From the NCBI RefSeq assembly GCF_030252345.1, contig NZ_CP126980.1, positions 6,959,501-7,023,500 of the forward strand: 64,000 nt of DNA, given 5' to 3'. Both the position numbers and the translations under genes were made by a program. The DNA comes from Actinoplanes oblitus (lineage in GTDB: Bacteria > Actinomycetota > Actinomycetes > Mycobacteriales > Micromonosporaceae). The notes beneath the pieces are model-generated. The model was not told the DNA's origin, did no database searches, and worked only from the letters and a program-made list of their open reading frames with translations. Shown here one piece after another: positions 1 through 8,554 of this stretch. How positions within the stretch are numbered: the stretch's first letter is position 1; the number at the start of each line of letters is the position of its first letter.

Positions 1-88
1 ACTCCAGGAGTGTCCGGATACCGTCTTCGTCCAGTTGGCCAAACGGCTTAAGCGCAGTAGCGGCCTGGCTCACGTTAGAGTCGTGCAC
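1..88 (-). CDS. 5' end of an unidentified gene running off the window
   Basis: A GTG codon at 88-86 is preceded on the minus strand by GGGAGGAA (104-97), eight bases away, an ideal ribosome-binding site. The frame stays open to the window edge and gives about 29 residues beginning MHDSNVSQAATALKPF. I do not recognise the family from so short a stretch. Because it sits directly against the break point of a truncated phospholipase gene, it may be the first gene (transposase or passenger) of a mobile element inserted there; that is inference. The alternative is an ordinary gene brought here by a deletion. Confidence 0.4.
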   Translation of the reverse strand, partial: MHDSNVSQAATALKPFGQLDEDGIRTLLE

Positions 89-187
89 GTCGGGGCTTCC
101 TCCCGGCTACTGCCCTGGTCGACGCTGCAACGTCGGCCGGGGCTTCTCATTTCGCGCTTCAGAGCGCATGATGACAGTCTGTCGTAG
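89..187. mobile_element. Possible mobile-element end abutting the truncated phospholipase
   Basis: This stretch is unrelated to phospholipase C and ends with a TAG (185-187) just before phospholipase homology starts. It holds several short dyads: CGACG/CGTCG (120-135), GCGCT/AGCGC (154-167) and GACAGTCTGTC (174-184). Dyads at an abrupt homology break, followed inward by a gene start with a good ribosome-binding site, fit the terminal region of an insertion element. No terminal inverted repeat or target duplication can be tested because the other end is outside the window. Confidence 0.3.
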
Positions 188-1732
188 TACGCGGACGCGT
201 TCACCGTGTGCGACAGCTACCACTGTTCGCTGCTCGGGCCGACCGACCCGAACCGGTATCACATGTGGACCGGCTGGGTCGGCAACGACGGCAAGGGCGG
301 CGGCCCGGTGATCACCAACGCCGAGGCCGGTTACGACTGGACGACCTATCCGGAACGGCTGGAGAAGGCCGGCGTCTCCTGGAAGGTCTACCAGGACATC
401 GGGCTGGGACTGACCGCCGCCGGGTCCTGGGGCTGGACCTCGGACCCGTTCATCGGCAACTACGGCGACAACTCGCTGCTCTACTTCCACCAGTATCAGA
501 ACGCGACGCCGGGCAACCCGCTCGCCGACCGGGCGAAGACCGGCACCGAGGTGAACAAGCTCGGCCGCAGCCCCGACCAGTTGCTCACCGACTTCCGCAG
601 GGACGTCGAGAACGGGACGCTGCCGCGGGTCACCTGGCTGGTGGCGCCGGAGGCGTACACCGAGCACCCGAACTGGGAGCCGCACAACGGCGCCTGGTAC
701 GTCTCCCAGGTCATCGACATCCTCGCGTCGAACCCGGCGATCTGGTCGAAGATGGCGCTGTTCGTCACGTACGACGAGGAGGGCGGCTTCTTCGACCACC
801 TGGTGCCGCCGACCCCCGACCCGGCGCGCTCGACCGTGTCCACCGTCAACGAGATCTACCCGGGCGGCGACGGGCACCCGGCCGGCCCGTACGGTCTCGG
901 CATCCGCGTCCCGATGATCGTGGTGTCGCCGTGGACCCGGGGTGGCTGGGTGAACTCGCAGACCTTCGACCACACCTCGCTGATCCGCTTCCTGGAGCGC
1001 CGGTTCGGCGTCACCGAGCCGAACATCACCCCGTGGCGACGGGCCGTGGCCGGCGACCTGACCAGCGCGTTCGACTTCAGGACGCCGAACCGCCGGCCGG
1101 TCGACCTGCCGGACACCACCAGGTTCAAGCCGGCCGACCTGACCCGGCAGCCGGACCTGGTCCCGGTCCCGCCGGCCGACCCGGCGCTGCCCAGGCAGGA
1201 GCGCGGGGTGCGCCCGGCGCGGGCCCTGCCGTACGCCCTGCACGCCGACGCCGTCGCGGACACCGTCGAGCTGCGCAACACCGGTAGGGCGACAGCGGTC
1301 TTCCAGGTGCGGCCGGCCGGCGCCGACCCGTTGTCGATCACCGTCGGTCCCGGGAGGCACTTCGCCGAGAAGCTCACCGCCGGCGACGTGGAGGTGCACG
1401 GCCCGAACGGCTTCTACCGCCACTTCCGGCGCGGCACCTCGGCCGTCCAGGTCCGGGCCCGCTACGACGAGCACCGCGACACGGTCTTGCTGGAGATCCG
1501 CAACGCCGGCCGGGGGCGGGCCGAGGTGACTGTGGCCGACCGCTACACCGGCCACGCCGCGACGCTGTCGCTGCGCCCCGGCACCGCCCGGACCTCCCAG
1601 GTCACCGCGGCCCGCACCCGCGGCTGGTACGACGTCACCGTCACCTCGGGCGACACTGTCGCGCAGTACGCCGGCCACCTGGAGAACGGCCGGGACAGCA
1701 TCACCGATCCACTCATGGGCGGCCTGGTCTGA
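188..1732 (+). pseudogene. Phosphocholine-specific phospholipase C, N-terminus missing
   Basis: Homology starts abruptly at ADAFTVCDSYHCS and continues through LGPTDPNR, the FVTYDEEGGFFDH block and SPWTRGGWV to the two C-terminal beta domains typical of bacterial phosphocholine-specific phospholipase C (PlcH/PlcN type, phosphoesterase superfamily). About 514 residues remain of a family length near 680-700. The Tat signal and the N-terminal block carrying the metal/nucleophile motif (ENRSFDHYFG-type) are absent, and an in-frame TAG lies at 185-187 immediately upstream. GTG at 206 could in principle start a fragment, but it has no good ribosome-binding site. I read it as a 5'-truncated remnant produced by an insertion or deletion, not an active secreted enzyme. 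Confidence 0.85.
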
Positions 1733-1771
1733 GGGCTGGACGACCTGCTCCGCGGCCGTCGCCGCCGGGAC

Positions 1772-2107
1772 TCAGCCGAGCTGGGCCCAGGCGCCGGGCG
1801 CGGAGCGGATCGCCTGCACCACGGCCGGCGCGGCGCGGTAGGTGACGTGCCCGCGCGGGCAGGTCAGCTCGTAGATCAGGTCGGCGTGGTGGCGCAGCAG
1901 CATGTCCCGGAGGGTGTCCGGGTCCGGGTCGCCGGGCAGGCTCCCGGCGAGCAGCTCCCGTTCCAGGGCCGCGCTGCGCCGGGGCATCACCTCGTAACCG
2001 GCCGGGGCCCGCACCGTGAGCATCGCCGGGAACCGCCGGTGGACCGCCTCGGCGATGAGGTCCCCGCAGGCCGGGCAGAGCAGTTGCTTACGCACCGTCC
2101 ATCCCAT
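1772..2107 (-). CDS. Small zinc-ribbon-like hypothetical protein
   Basis: About 111 residues starting MGWTVRKQLLCPACGDLI if the ATG at 2107 is used; the frame continues upstream to 2143 without better signals. The CPACG pair near the N-terminus and a CPRGH pair about 70 residues later form a plausible four-ligand zinc site (Cys2 plus Cys/His). The rest is a conserved-looking helical domain with the sequence EAVHRRFPAMLTVRAPAGYEV in its first half. Similar short proteins of unknown function are common in actinomycetes, to my recollection. It converges on the phospholipase remnant. No function is assigned. Confidence 0.65.
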   Translation of the reverse strand: MGWTVRKQLLCPACGDLIAEAVHRRFPAMLTVRAPAGYEVMPRRSAALERELLAGSLPGDPDPDTLRDMLLRHHADLIYELTCPRGHVTYRAAPAVVQAIRSAPGAWAQLG

Positions 2108-2221
2108 CCGTCCAGGGTGCCCTCCCGGCCCGCCGCCCGCCACCGGGCGGCGGGTTGACGCCGCCGGGGGTGGGGTATCCGGAGATCGTCAGTGATCTTC
2201 ACCAGGACGGAGGTGGGCGCC

Positions 2222-2647
2222 GTGACCACGCCGAGCGCCGGCATCGCGCTGATCGAGCTGGGTGACAGCGACCCGGTGGTGGCGGATCCGGCCGAGGACA
2301 TCCGGGGCCGGCCGGTGCGCGACCGGGACGGGCACGAGCTCGGCCGGATCGACGATCTGCTGATCGATCCCGAGGAGCGCAAGGTGCGGTTCCTGCGGGT
2401 GGCGCACGGCGGGATCCCCGGGTTCGGGGCGACCGCGTCGTTCGTGCCGGTGGAGGCGATCCGGGCGATCGACGACGAGGTCGTGCACGTGGCCGAGCCG
2501 AAGCAGATCGTGGCCGAGGCACCCCGGTACGACCCCGGGCTGGTGGACGCCACCGAGTACTACCACGACCTGTACCGGCATTACGGGTACTCGCCGTTCT
2601 GGAACGCCGGCCACACCCACCCCGGAAACCCGTATTACCGCATCTGA
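2222..2647 (+). CDS. PRC-barrel domain protein
   Basis: The GTG at 2222 is preceded by GGAGG at 2209-2213 with eight bases of spacing, so I prefer it to the ATG at 2192. The 141-residue product carries a PRC-barrel: IRGRPVRDRDGHELGRIDDLLIDPEERKVRFLRV, here split across residues about 26-60, followed by FVPVEAIRAID. The C-terminus is rich in Tyr, His and Pro (EYYHDLYRHYGYSPFW). PRC-barrel proteins bind RNA-processing or photosystem partners, or act in stress-related cytoplasmic roles in actinobacteria; the precise role is unknown. Its stop overlaps the 3' end of the converging ABC transporter gene by 13 bases. Confidence 0.8.
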   Translation: MTTPSAGIALIELGDSDPVVADPAEDIRGRPVRDRDGHELGRIDDLLIDPEERKVRFLRVAHGGIPGFGATASFVPVEAIRAIDDEVVHVAEPKQIVAEAPRYDPGLVDATEYYHDLYRHYGYSPFWNAGHTHPGNPYYRI

Positions 2648-4356
2648 TCCGCCCGGTGCCAGGAGCGCCACAGCGACGCGTACGACCCGCCCGCCGCGAG
2701 CAGCTCGTCGTGCGTGCCGAGCTCGATGATCCGGCCGTCGTGCATGACGGCGACCCGGTCGGCGTCGTGCGCGGTCTGCAGGCGGTGCGCGATGGCGATC
2801 ACGGTACGCCCGTGCAGCACCGCCGCGAGTGCCCGCTCCGCGTCCCGGGCCGCGGTCGGGTCGAGCAGCGCCGTCGCCTCGTCCAGGATCACCGTGTGCG
2901 GCCCGGCGAGCAGCACCCGGGCCAGCGCCAGCTGCTGCGCCTGCGCGCCGTCGAGCGGATGTTCACCCAGGTCACGGTCCAGGTCGTCGGCCCAGTCCGC
3001 GCCGACCGTGGCGAGCGCCCGGCGCAGCTCGTCGTCCGGCGCCGGCACCATCAGGTTGTCCCGCACCGTCTCCCGGAACACGTGGAGTTCCTGGGTCACC
3101 AGCACCACATGCTCGCGTAGCGACTCCGGGGGCAGGTCGGCGATCGGCACCCCGCCGACGGTGACGCTGCCCGCCGTGGGCCGGTCGACGCCGGCCAGCA
3201 GGCGACCCAGCGTCGACTTGCCGGCCCCGGAGAGGCCGACGACGGCGAGGCGCTCCCCCGGGCGTACCGTCAGCTCGATGTCGTGCAGGACGTCGCGGCC
3301 GCCGTCGTAGGCGAAGCGGACGCCGCGCACCTCGATCCGGTCACCATCCGGCGGGTCCGGTGCGTAAGCCGGCGGCGTCGGCGCCGCGGCCAGCCCCTCG
3401 ACCCGGGCGAACGACGCGGCCGCCGCCTGCAGCTGTTCGATCCGGATCAGCAGGGTGTCCAGCGGGTTCGCCAGCTGCCGCAGGTAGAGCACCGCCGCGC
3501 TGAGCACCCCGAGGCTGATCCGGTCGTGCAGGTAGAGCAGGCCGCCGGCCAGCAGCACCAGCACCAGCGGGACCGCGTAGGACGCCTCGACGCCGGGCAG
3601 GAAGACGCTGCGCAGCCCGAGGGTGACCAGCCGGGTGCGGCGGGTCTCGGCGATCGCCGCGTTCCCGGCCGCGAGCCGCCGGCCGGCCAGCCCGAACGCC
3701 TCGACGGTGCGCGCGCCCGAGGTGGTCGCGGCCAGCTCCTCGGCCAGCCAGGAGTTGGCGTCGCCCTCGCGCAGGTACGCGTCCCGCGCCCGCTTCAGGT
3801 ACCACCGGGTGACGATCCAGATGCCGGTCAGGCCGAGCACCCCGAGCAGGCCGAGCAGCGGGCTGAGCAGGCACACGGCGATCAAGATGAAGATCATCTC
3901 GACCAGGCCGATGAGGATCCGCGGCAGCAGGTCGCGCAGCGTGCCGGCGACCGTGTCGACGTCGGTGGTGCCGCGGGCGGCCACGTCACCGGCCGGGATC
4001 CGCTCGATGACCGACGCCGGCAGGTCGAGCGCCCGCCGCAGGAACGTCTCGCGGATCCGGGCCGAGGTGCGCTCGCCGAAGCGGTAGGACTGGGCGAGCG
4101 CCAGCCGGGCGACAAGGGTCTGCGCCAGCGCGCAGACCAGCACGGCCAGGGCGAGCCGGTCCACGGCGGCCACCCCGCCGCCGGCGGCCACCGTGTCGAT
4201 CACCCGGCCGAGCAGCCACGGGCCGCCCAGCCCGGCGATCGCCGCGAGCGAGTTCAGCCCGATCATCACGAGCACCGAGCGCCGGTCGGCGGCGATCAGG
4301 CGCAGCGTGGCGCGCAGGACGAGGCGCTGGTCCGCGATCGGCAGGGTGGCGCTCAT
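2635..4356 (-). CDS. ABC exporter half-transporter, subunit with intact Walker motifs
   Basis: 573 residues: six-helix type I exporter membrane domain (about 20-320) then a nucleotide-binding domain. Walker A GLSGAGKS is at 374-381, Walker B TVILDEA at 488-494 with the catalytic Glu, and the H-loop His at about 524. The signature that should read LSGGQ is LDGAQ (468-472), i.e. degenerate. The start ATG overlaps the stop of the upstream partner gene (ATGA), so the two halves are translationally coupled and almost certainly form a heterodimer. Together with the partner's intact signature and missing Walker A, only one of the two composite ATP sites can be catalytic. The substrate cannot be read from sequence; lipid, peptide or drug are all possible. 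Confidence 0.9.
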   Translation of the reverse strand: MSATLPIADQRLVLRATLRLIAADRRSVLVMIGLNSLAAIAGLGGPWLLGRVIDTVAAGGGVAAVDRLALAVLVCALAQTLVARLALAQSYRFGERTSARIRETFLRRALDLPASVIERIPAGDVAARGTTDVDTVAGTLRDLLPRILIGLVEMIFILIAVCLLSPLLGLLGVLGLTGIWIVTRWYLKRARDAYLREGDANSWLAEELAATTSGARTVEAFGLAGRRLAAGNAAIAETRRTRLVTLGLRSVFLPGVEASYAVPLVLVLLAGGLLYLHDRISLGVLSAAVLYLRQLANPLDTLLIRIEQLQAAAASFARVEGLAAAPTPPAYAPDPPDGDRIEVRGVRFAYDGGRDVLHDIELTVRPGERLAVVGLSGAGKSTLGRLLAGVDRPTAGSVTVGGVPIADLPPESLREHVVLVTQELHVFRETVRDNLMVPAPDDELRRALATVGADWADDLDRDLGEHPLDGAQAQQLALARVLLAGPHTVILDEATALLDPTAARDAERALAAVLHGRTVIAIAHRLQTAHDADRVAVMHDGRIIELGTHDELLAAGGSYASLWRSWHRADQMR

Positions 4357-6005
4357 CCGGCGAACACCCGGGTCACCAGGGCCCGGTAGCCGGGTTCGGC
4401 GGTGAGCAGCTCGTGGTGCGTTCCGGTGGCCGCGACCCGGCCGTCGACCAGGTAGTGCACGGTGTCGGCCTGCTCCAGCAGCACCGGCGAGGTGGTCGCC
4501 ACCACCGTGCCACGACCGGCCCGGTGCCGGGCGAGCCGTTCGGCGATCGCCGACTCGGTGTGCGCGTCGACCGCCGAGGTGGGCTCGGCGAGCAGCAGCA
4601 TCTCCGGGTCGGCGTGCACCGCGCGGGCCAGCCGGACCCGCTGCCGCTGCCCGCCGGAGAGGTTGCGGCCACCCCACTCGACCGGGTGGTCCAGGTCGCC
4701 GCCGGCCACGTCGCCGGCGACAGCGGTGTCGATGGCGGTCCGGATCAGGTCGTCGTCCGGATCGTGCCGGCCGGCCACCACGTCGCGCAGCGAACCGGCG
4801 AACAGGTCGGCGCCGTTCTCGGCGACCAGGATCCGCTCCCGCACGGTGTCCCGCGCCAGGGTGTCCAGGCGGCGGCCGGCCCAGGTGGTGTCGCCGGGCA
4901 GGTACCGGCCCAGGCGGTCGAGCACCTCGACGGCATCGGCGGGGCGGGCGCCGGCCAGGGCGGTGAGCCGGCCCGGCTCGGCGGTCACCCCGGACACCGG
5001 GTCGTGCAGGCCGCCCGGGGCGGGCGGGCCGGCGTCCCCGGCCGGGTCCTCCAGGGGCAGGCCGAGGAAGCTGATCACGCGGCGGGCGGCGACCAGGCCG
5101 TACGTCAGGTCGAAGCCGCAGAAGATCAGCACGCTGATCGGGACGACCAGCAGCGCGGTGTAGCCGTACACCCCGACCAGCTGACCCACGGTGATCTCGC
5201 CGCGCGCCGCCATCCGGGCGGCCACCCAGATCACCGCGGCCAGGAACACCATCGGCAGGCCGTCGCCGAGCGCGCCGACCCAGCTGGCCGGCCGGCCCAC
5301 CCGGTAGCCCTGGTCGCGCAGCGTGGTGGAGTCGCGCACGTAGCGGGCCAGGTGGGTGTCGGCGCCGCCGAGCCCGTTGAGCACGCGCAGGCCGCCGAGC
5401 ACGTCGACCAGCCGGGCGTTGAGCGCGCCCTGGCGTTCCCGGTACCGCGAGCCGGCCCGCTGGGTGGCCAGCAGCAGTGGCGTGATCAGCAGACCGAAGC
5501 CGGGTACGCCGAGCGCCACGACCAGCGCGAGGGCCGGAGCGGTGCGGTACAGCATGGTCGCGACGACGGCGCAGGAGCAGAGGCAGGCGATGCCGATCCC
5601 GGCGACGTTCATGGCCCGGCCGATCAGCCACACGTCGGAGATGCCGATGGTGACCACCTCGCCGGCGGTGATCCGGCGGGGCAGGGACGCGCCCAGCCGG
5701 GTGGCGTGGGTGAGCACCAGGTCGGCGGTACGCAACGCGGCGGCCAGCCGCAGCTTGGTCATGTTCCGGTGCCGCAGGATGCCGAGCACCGCGTTTACCA
5801 GGCCCATCACCAGCACCGCAGCGGCCCAGGCGACCAGCGGGCCGGCCCGGCGCGGGGTCAGGCCCCGGTCGATGGCCTGGGTGAGCAGCCACGGCATCGC
5901 GGCCAGGCTGGCGAACCAGAGCGCCCCGCACAGCCCGCCGAGCGCCACCCGGCCCGTCAGCTGCCGCGCCAACCACCAGAGGTAACGACCGGGTCCCCGT
6001 TCCAC
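4353..6005 (-). CDS. ABC exporter half-transporter, subunit with degenerate ATP site
   Basis: 550 residues with an N-terminal six-helix membrane domain (about 15-310) and a C-terminal nucleotide-binding domain. The signature LSGGQRQR is intact (449-456), but where Walker A should lie (about 346-360) the sequence is TALAGARPADAVEVL with no GxxGxGK[S/T]. Walker B is LLLAEPTS, lacking the first Asp, and the H-loop position reads TTSP instead of a His. This is the degenerate half of an asymmetric heterodimer; its LSGGQ would pair with the intact Walker A of the downstream subunit. It is the first gene of the pair. Such complementary degeneration is known from exporters such as TmrAB and TM287/288, although here Walker A itself is lost. 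Confidence 0.88.
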   Translation of the reverse strand: MERGPGRYLWWLARQLTGRVALGGLCGALWFASLAAMPWLLTQAIDRGLTPRRAGPLVAWAAAVLVMGLVNAVLGILRHRNMTKLRLAAALRTADLVLTHATRLGASLPRRITAGEVVTIGISDVWLIGRAMNVAGIGIACLCSCAVVATMLYRTAPALALVVALGVPGFGLLITPLLLATQRAGSRYRERQGALNARLVDVLGGLRVLNGLGGADTHLARYVRDSTTLRDQGYRVGRPASWVGALGDGLPMVFLAAVIWVAARMAARGEITVGQLVGVYGYTALLVVPISVLIFCGFDLTYGLVAARRVISFLGLPLEDPAGDAGPPAPGGLHDPVSGVTAEPGRLTALAGARPADAVEVLDRLGRYLPGDTTWAGRRLDTLARDTVRERILVAENGADLFAGSLRDVVAGRHDPDDDLIRTAIDTAVAGDVAGGDLDHPVEWGGRNLSGGQRQRVRLARAVHADPEMLLLAEPTSAVDAHTESAIAERLARHRAGRGTVVATTSPVLLEQADTVHYLVDGRVAATGTHHELLTAEPGYRALVTRVFAG

Positions 6006-6044
6006 ACCGACATCCTGCCGGTACCGCGGCCCCGCCGAAACCGA

Positions 6045-6572
6045 TTAGTCGAGCAGGCGGCGCATGCGCAGGCTGCGGATGTGGTCGTCGGCCCGGGACA
6101 GGCCGGCCTGCACCGTCTCCATCGGCTGGAAGCCGCGCGACCGGTAGAAGCCGATACCGGCCGCGTCACCCAGGAACACCGACAGCCACACCTCGGTGCC
6201 ACCGGCCGCCCGGATCTGCTCGATGACCCGGTTCAGCAGCAGAGTGCCGAGCCCGCGGTGCCGCTCCCGCGGATCCAGGTAGATCAGATACAGCTCGCCG
6301 ACGCCGGGGCCGGTCAGCCCACCACCCGCCGCACCGACCAGCCGCCCGCCCTCCTCGGCCACCTGGTAGCCGAACCACCTCGGCGGGTCGGCCGGCACCT
6401 GCCGGGCCACCCGCTCCGCACCGAAGTAGACGGCGACGGTCCGGTCGATGTAGCCCGGCGGCAGCAACTCGCGGTAGGCCGTCCGGTACGCGGTAACGCA
6501 GATCTCCGCGACGCGGGAGGCATCGGCGCTGGTCGCGGGACGGGCAACGGCGGTCAACGAGGTTCCGGGCAC
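6045..6572 (-). CDS. GNAT family N-acetyltransferase
   Basis: 175 residues with GTG start at 6572. The GNAT fold is shown by the N-terminal ARPATSADASRVAEIC strand-helix, the beta4 segment VGELYLIYLDP, the acetyl-CoA pyrophosphate loop RERHRGLGTLLL (Q/RxxGxG/A type) and the C-terminal GFYRSRGFQ that closes the active site. It would transfer an acetyl group from acetyl-CoA to an amine in the cytoplasm; the substrate is not deducible. It lies between the ABC exporter pair and a PLP decarboxylase on the same strand, 15 bases from the latter, so it may be co-transcribed with the decarboxylase. Confidence 0.88.
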   Translation of the reverse strand: MPGTSLTAVARPATSADASRVAEICVTAYRTAYRELLPPGYIDRTVAVYFGAERVARQVPADPPRWFGYQVAEEGGRLVGAAGGGLTGPGVGELYLIYLDPRERHRGLGTLLLNRVIEQIRAAGGTEVWLSVFLGDAAGIGFYRSRGFQPMETVQAGLSRADDHIRSLRMRRLLD

Positions 6573-6587
6573 GCGGATGAGGGTAGA

Positions 6588-7964
6588 TCACCGCCGACTG
6601 GCGGCCAGTGCCTCGCCCAGCGCGGCGACCACCCGGTCGGCGTCGGCCTCGCCGGTGCGCCAGTTGGCGAAGGCGGCGCGCAGGGCCGGGACGCCCTGGT
6701 GGACGGTCGGCGTCAGGAACGCCTCGCCGGAGCGGGCCACGGCGGCCAGGACCTCGGGTGCGCCGTCCACCGCGAAGCAGACGACATTGAGACGTACGGG
6801 TGCCAGCAGCCGTACCCCGGGCAGCGTCGCCACCCGCGCGCCGAACCGGCGTGCCGCCGCGACGTTGCGCTCGACGATCTCCCGGTGGCCGTCGGCGCCG
6901 TACGCGGCAAGCGTGAACCAGGCGGTGAGGGCGCGCAGCCGGCGGGAGTTCTCCGGGGTGAGGTGGAACAGGTCGGGGTCGCCCTCGGGCGGGGTGAGGT
7001 ACGCGGCCGCGTTCTGGAAGACGTTGAGCTGCAGGTCGCGGTGGCGGGTGAACTGGACCGCCGCGTCGTACGGGACGTTGAGCCACTTGTGCAGGTCGAC
7101 GCAGACGGAGTCGGCTCGGTCGAGCCCGGCCACCAGGTGTGCGTGGTCCGGTGACAGTGCCGCGAAGCCGCCGAACGCCGCGTCGACGTGCAGCCAGAAC
7201 TGATACTTCTCCTTGAGCCGCGCGACAGCCCGCAGATCGTCGAAGTCGACGGTGTTCACCGTCCCCGCGTTGGCCACCACGATCGCCGGGCCGTCCAGTG
7301 CGGCCAGAGCGGCTTCCAGCGCCGCCACGTCCACCGCTTCCCGGTCCGGCAACAGCGGGACGGTCCGGAGCTGATCACGCCCGAGGCCCAGCACGGCGAG
7401 CGCCTTGTAGATGCTGGAGTGCGGCGCACCGGACAGCACCGGGACGTCGCCCAGCGCGCCGACCCCCTGCCGGGCCACGCTGACCCCCTGCCGCGCCCCG
7501 AGCCACTCCCGTCCGATCGCCAGCCCGACCAGGTTCGACATGGTCGCCCCGGAGACGAACGTCCCGCTGTGCCCGTCGCCGAGCCCGAAGAGCGACCGCA
7601 GCCACCCCACCGTCTCCCGCTCCAGGTCGACAGCCGACGAGTCCTGCCGGGTCACCGCGTTCTGGTCGAACGTCCCGGTCAGCCAGTCACCCACCAGCGC
7701 CGCCGGCGTGGCCCCGCCGGTGACGAACCCCAGATAGCGCGGCCCGGCGCTGCCGGAGAACCCGGGCGCCCACCGCTCCCGGAACATCTCCAGGGCCCGG
7801 GCCGCACCCACCCCGGTCACCGGGAGCGGCTCGGGCACGAGGTTCGCGGGCGGCGCCGCGGCCGGCCGCTCGTCGAGGCCGTCCAGCACGCCGGCGGCGT
7901 AGTCACGGGCGGCAGTCAGCAGATCGGGCAGGCCGGCCAGGTCGGCGGCGAGGCGAGAGTCCAC
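6588..7964 (-). CDS. Group II PLP-dependent amino-acid decarboxylase
   Basis: 458 residues of the glutamate/aromatic amino-acid decarboxylase fold-type I family. The PLP Schiff-base Lys is K293 in DLHKWLNVP; HVDAAFGGF (about 259-267) carries the Asp that binds the pyridine nitrogen, and SGATMSN (about 138-144) is the phosphate-binding region. The N-terminal SGSAGPRYLGFVTGG segment is typical of the aromatic-L-amino-acid decarboxylase-like branch found in actinomycetes. It would release CO2 from an L-amino acid to give an amine. The neighbouring GNAT gene, 15 bases downstream on the same strand, could acetylate such an amine (inference). Substrate specificity is not decided by the sequence alone. 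Confidence 0.88.
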   Translation of the reverse strand: MDSRLAADLAGLPDLLTAARDYAAGVLDGLDERPAAAPPANLVPEPLPVTGVGAARALEMFRERWAPGFSGSAGPRYLGFVTGGATPAALVGDWLTGTFDQNAVTRQDSSAVDLERETVGWLRSLFGLGDGHSGTFVSGATMSNLVGLAIGREWLGARQGVSVARQGVGALGDVPVLSGAPHSSIYKALAVLGLGRDQLRTVPLLPDREAVDVAALEAALAALDGPAIVVANAGTVNTVDFDDLRAVARLKEKYQFWLHVDAAFGGFAALSPDHAHLVAGLDRADSVCVDLHKWLNVPYDAAVQFTRHRDLQLNVFQNAAAYLTPPEGDPDLFHLTPENSRRLRALTAWFTLAAYGADGHREIVERNVAAARRFGARVATLPGVRLLAPVRLNVVCFAVDGAPEVLAAVARSGEAFLTPTVHQGVPALRAAFANWRTGEADADRVVAALGEALAASRR

Positions 7965-8023
7965 CAGGGCACGGTAGGCGGGTGCCGGGCACCGCGTCGC
8001 GGTCCAGTCCGGCGTCGCTGGCC

Positions 8024-8452
8024 TCAGTCCTGCGCCAGTGCCGGCACACCACCGGCGCAGGTCACCCGGATCCGCACGCGGACGTGGTGGTCCCGGACAC
8101 TGCGGAACTCCCCTTCGCGATCGCGCTGCTCGTGCACGGCGAAGCCCTGGGCCGGCGCCATCGAGACGATCCCGCCGCAGCCGGCCACCACGATCCCGCC
8201 CCGGGTGGTGAAGGAGCGGCCGGTGTCGCGGACGGGCACGGCCGGTGAGGTGGCCACCGACCGCGACGGCAACGGCGACGGGGTCAGCTCCGCCAGCTTC
8301 CGCTCCACCTGCGCCTCGCTGACCGCGTCGTCGGCCCGGGTGGTCAGGTCCGCGCCGACCAGCCGGATCCCGATCACCCCCACCAGCACGGCGAGGACCG
8401 CCGCCACCACCCAGCCCGCGCCGATCACCACACGCTGCCCGATCCGACTCAC
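8024..8452 (-). CDS. Single-pass membrane protein of unknown function
   Basis: 142 residues from GTG at 8452. A transmembrane segment (VVIGAGWVVAAVLAVLVGVIGIRLVG, about residues 8-33) follows a short basic N-terminus, leaving a roughly 110-residue extracytoplasmic part. That part begins with a Ser/Pro/Thr-rich linker and then a compact domain with two Cys (VAGCGGIV and VTCAGG), which may form a disulphide. It is divergent from an OmpR-type response regulator and shares the intergenic direct repeat at 8500-8515, so it is a likely target of that two-component system (inference). I do not recognise the family. Confidence 0.65.
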   Translation of the reverse strand: MSRIGQRVVIGAGWVVAAVLAVLVGVIGIRLVGADLTTRADDAVSEAQVERKLAELTPSPLPSRSVATSPAVPVRDTGRSFTTRGGIVVAGCGGIVSMAPAQGFAVHEQRDREGEFRSVRDHHVRVRIRVTCAGGVPALAQD

Positions 8453-8499
8453 CGGGCCACTATGCGTCAGGCGAGGTCAAGGCGTACCCAGGACACCGC

Positions 8500-8515
8500 T
8501 AAGAGAGGGTTAAGA
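8500..8515. promoter_or_regulatory. Direct repeat TAAGA-N6-TAAGA, candidate OmpR-type operator
   Basis: TAAGA occurs at 8500-8504 and 8511-8515, exactly 11 bases apart, the spacing used by OmpR/PhoB-family dimers. It lies between the membrane-protein gene (8452, minus) and the response-regulator gene (8555, plus). The same arrangement recurs at 27051-27066 upstream of a secreted repeat protein. Binding by the adjacent regulator is inference. Confidence 0.5.
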
Positions 8516-8554
8516 ACCGCCCGGACCCCCTGGTCAAGCCGTTACCGTGCAGCC

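Noticed and set aside
107..1678. Long minus-strand open frame opposite the phospholipase
   Set aside because: Arg/Val/Gly-rich composition typical of antisense frames in high-GC DNA; the plus strand has clear enzyme homology.
4413..7154. 913-codon plus-strand open frame across the ABC, GNAT and decarboxylase genes
   Set aside because: Antisense to three genes with intact family motifs; composition is Gln/His/Gly/Arg-rich shadow sequence.
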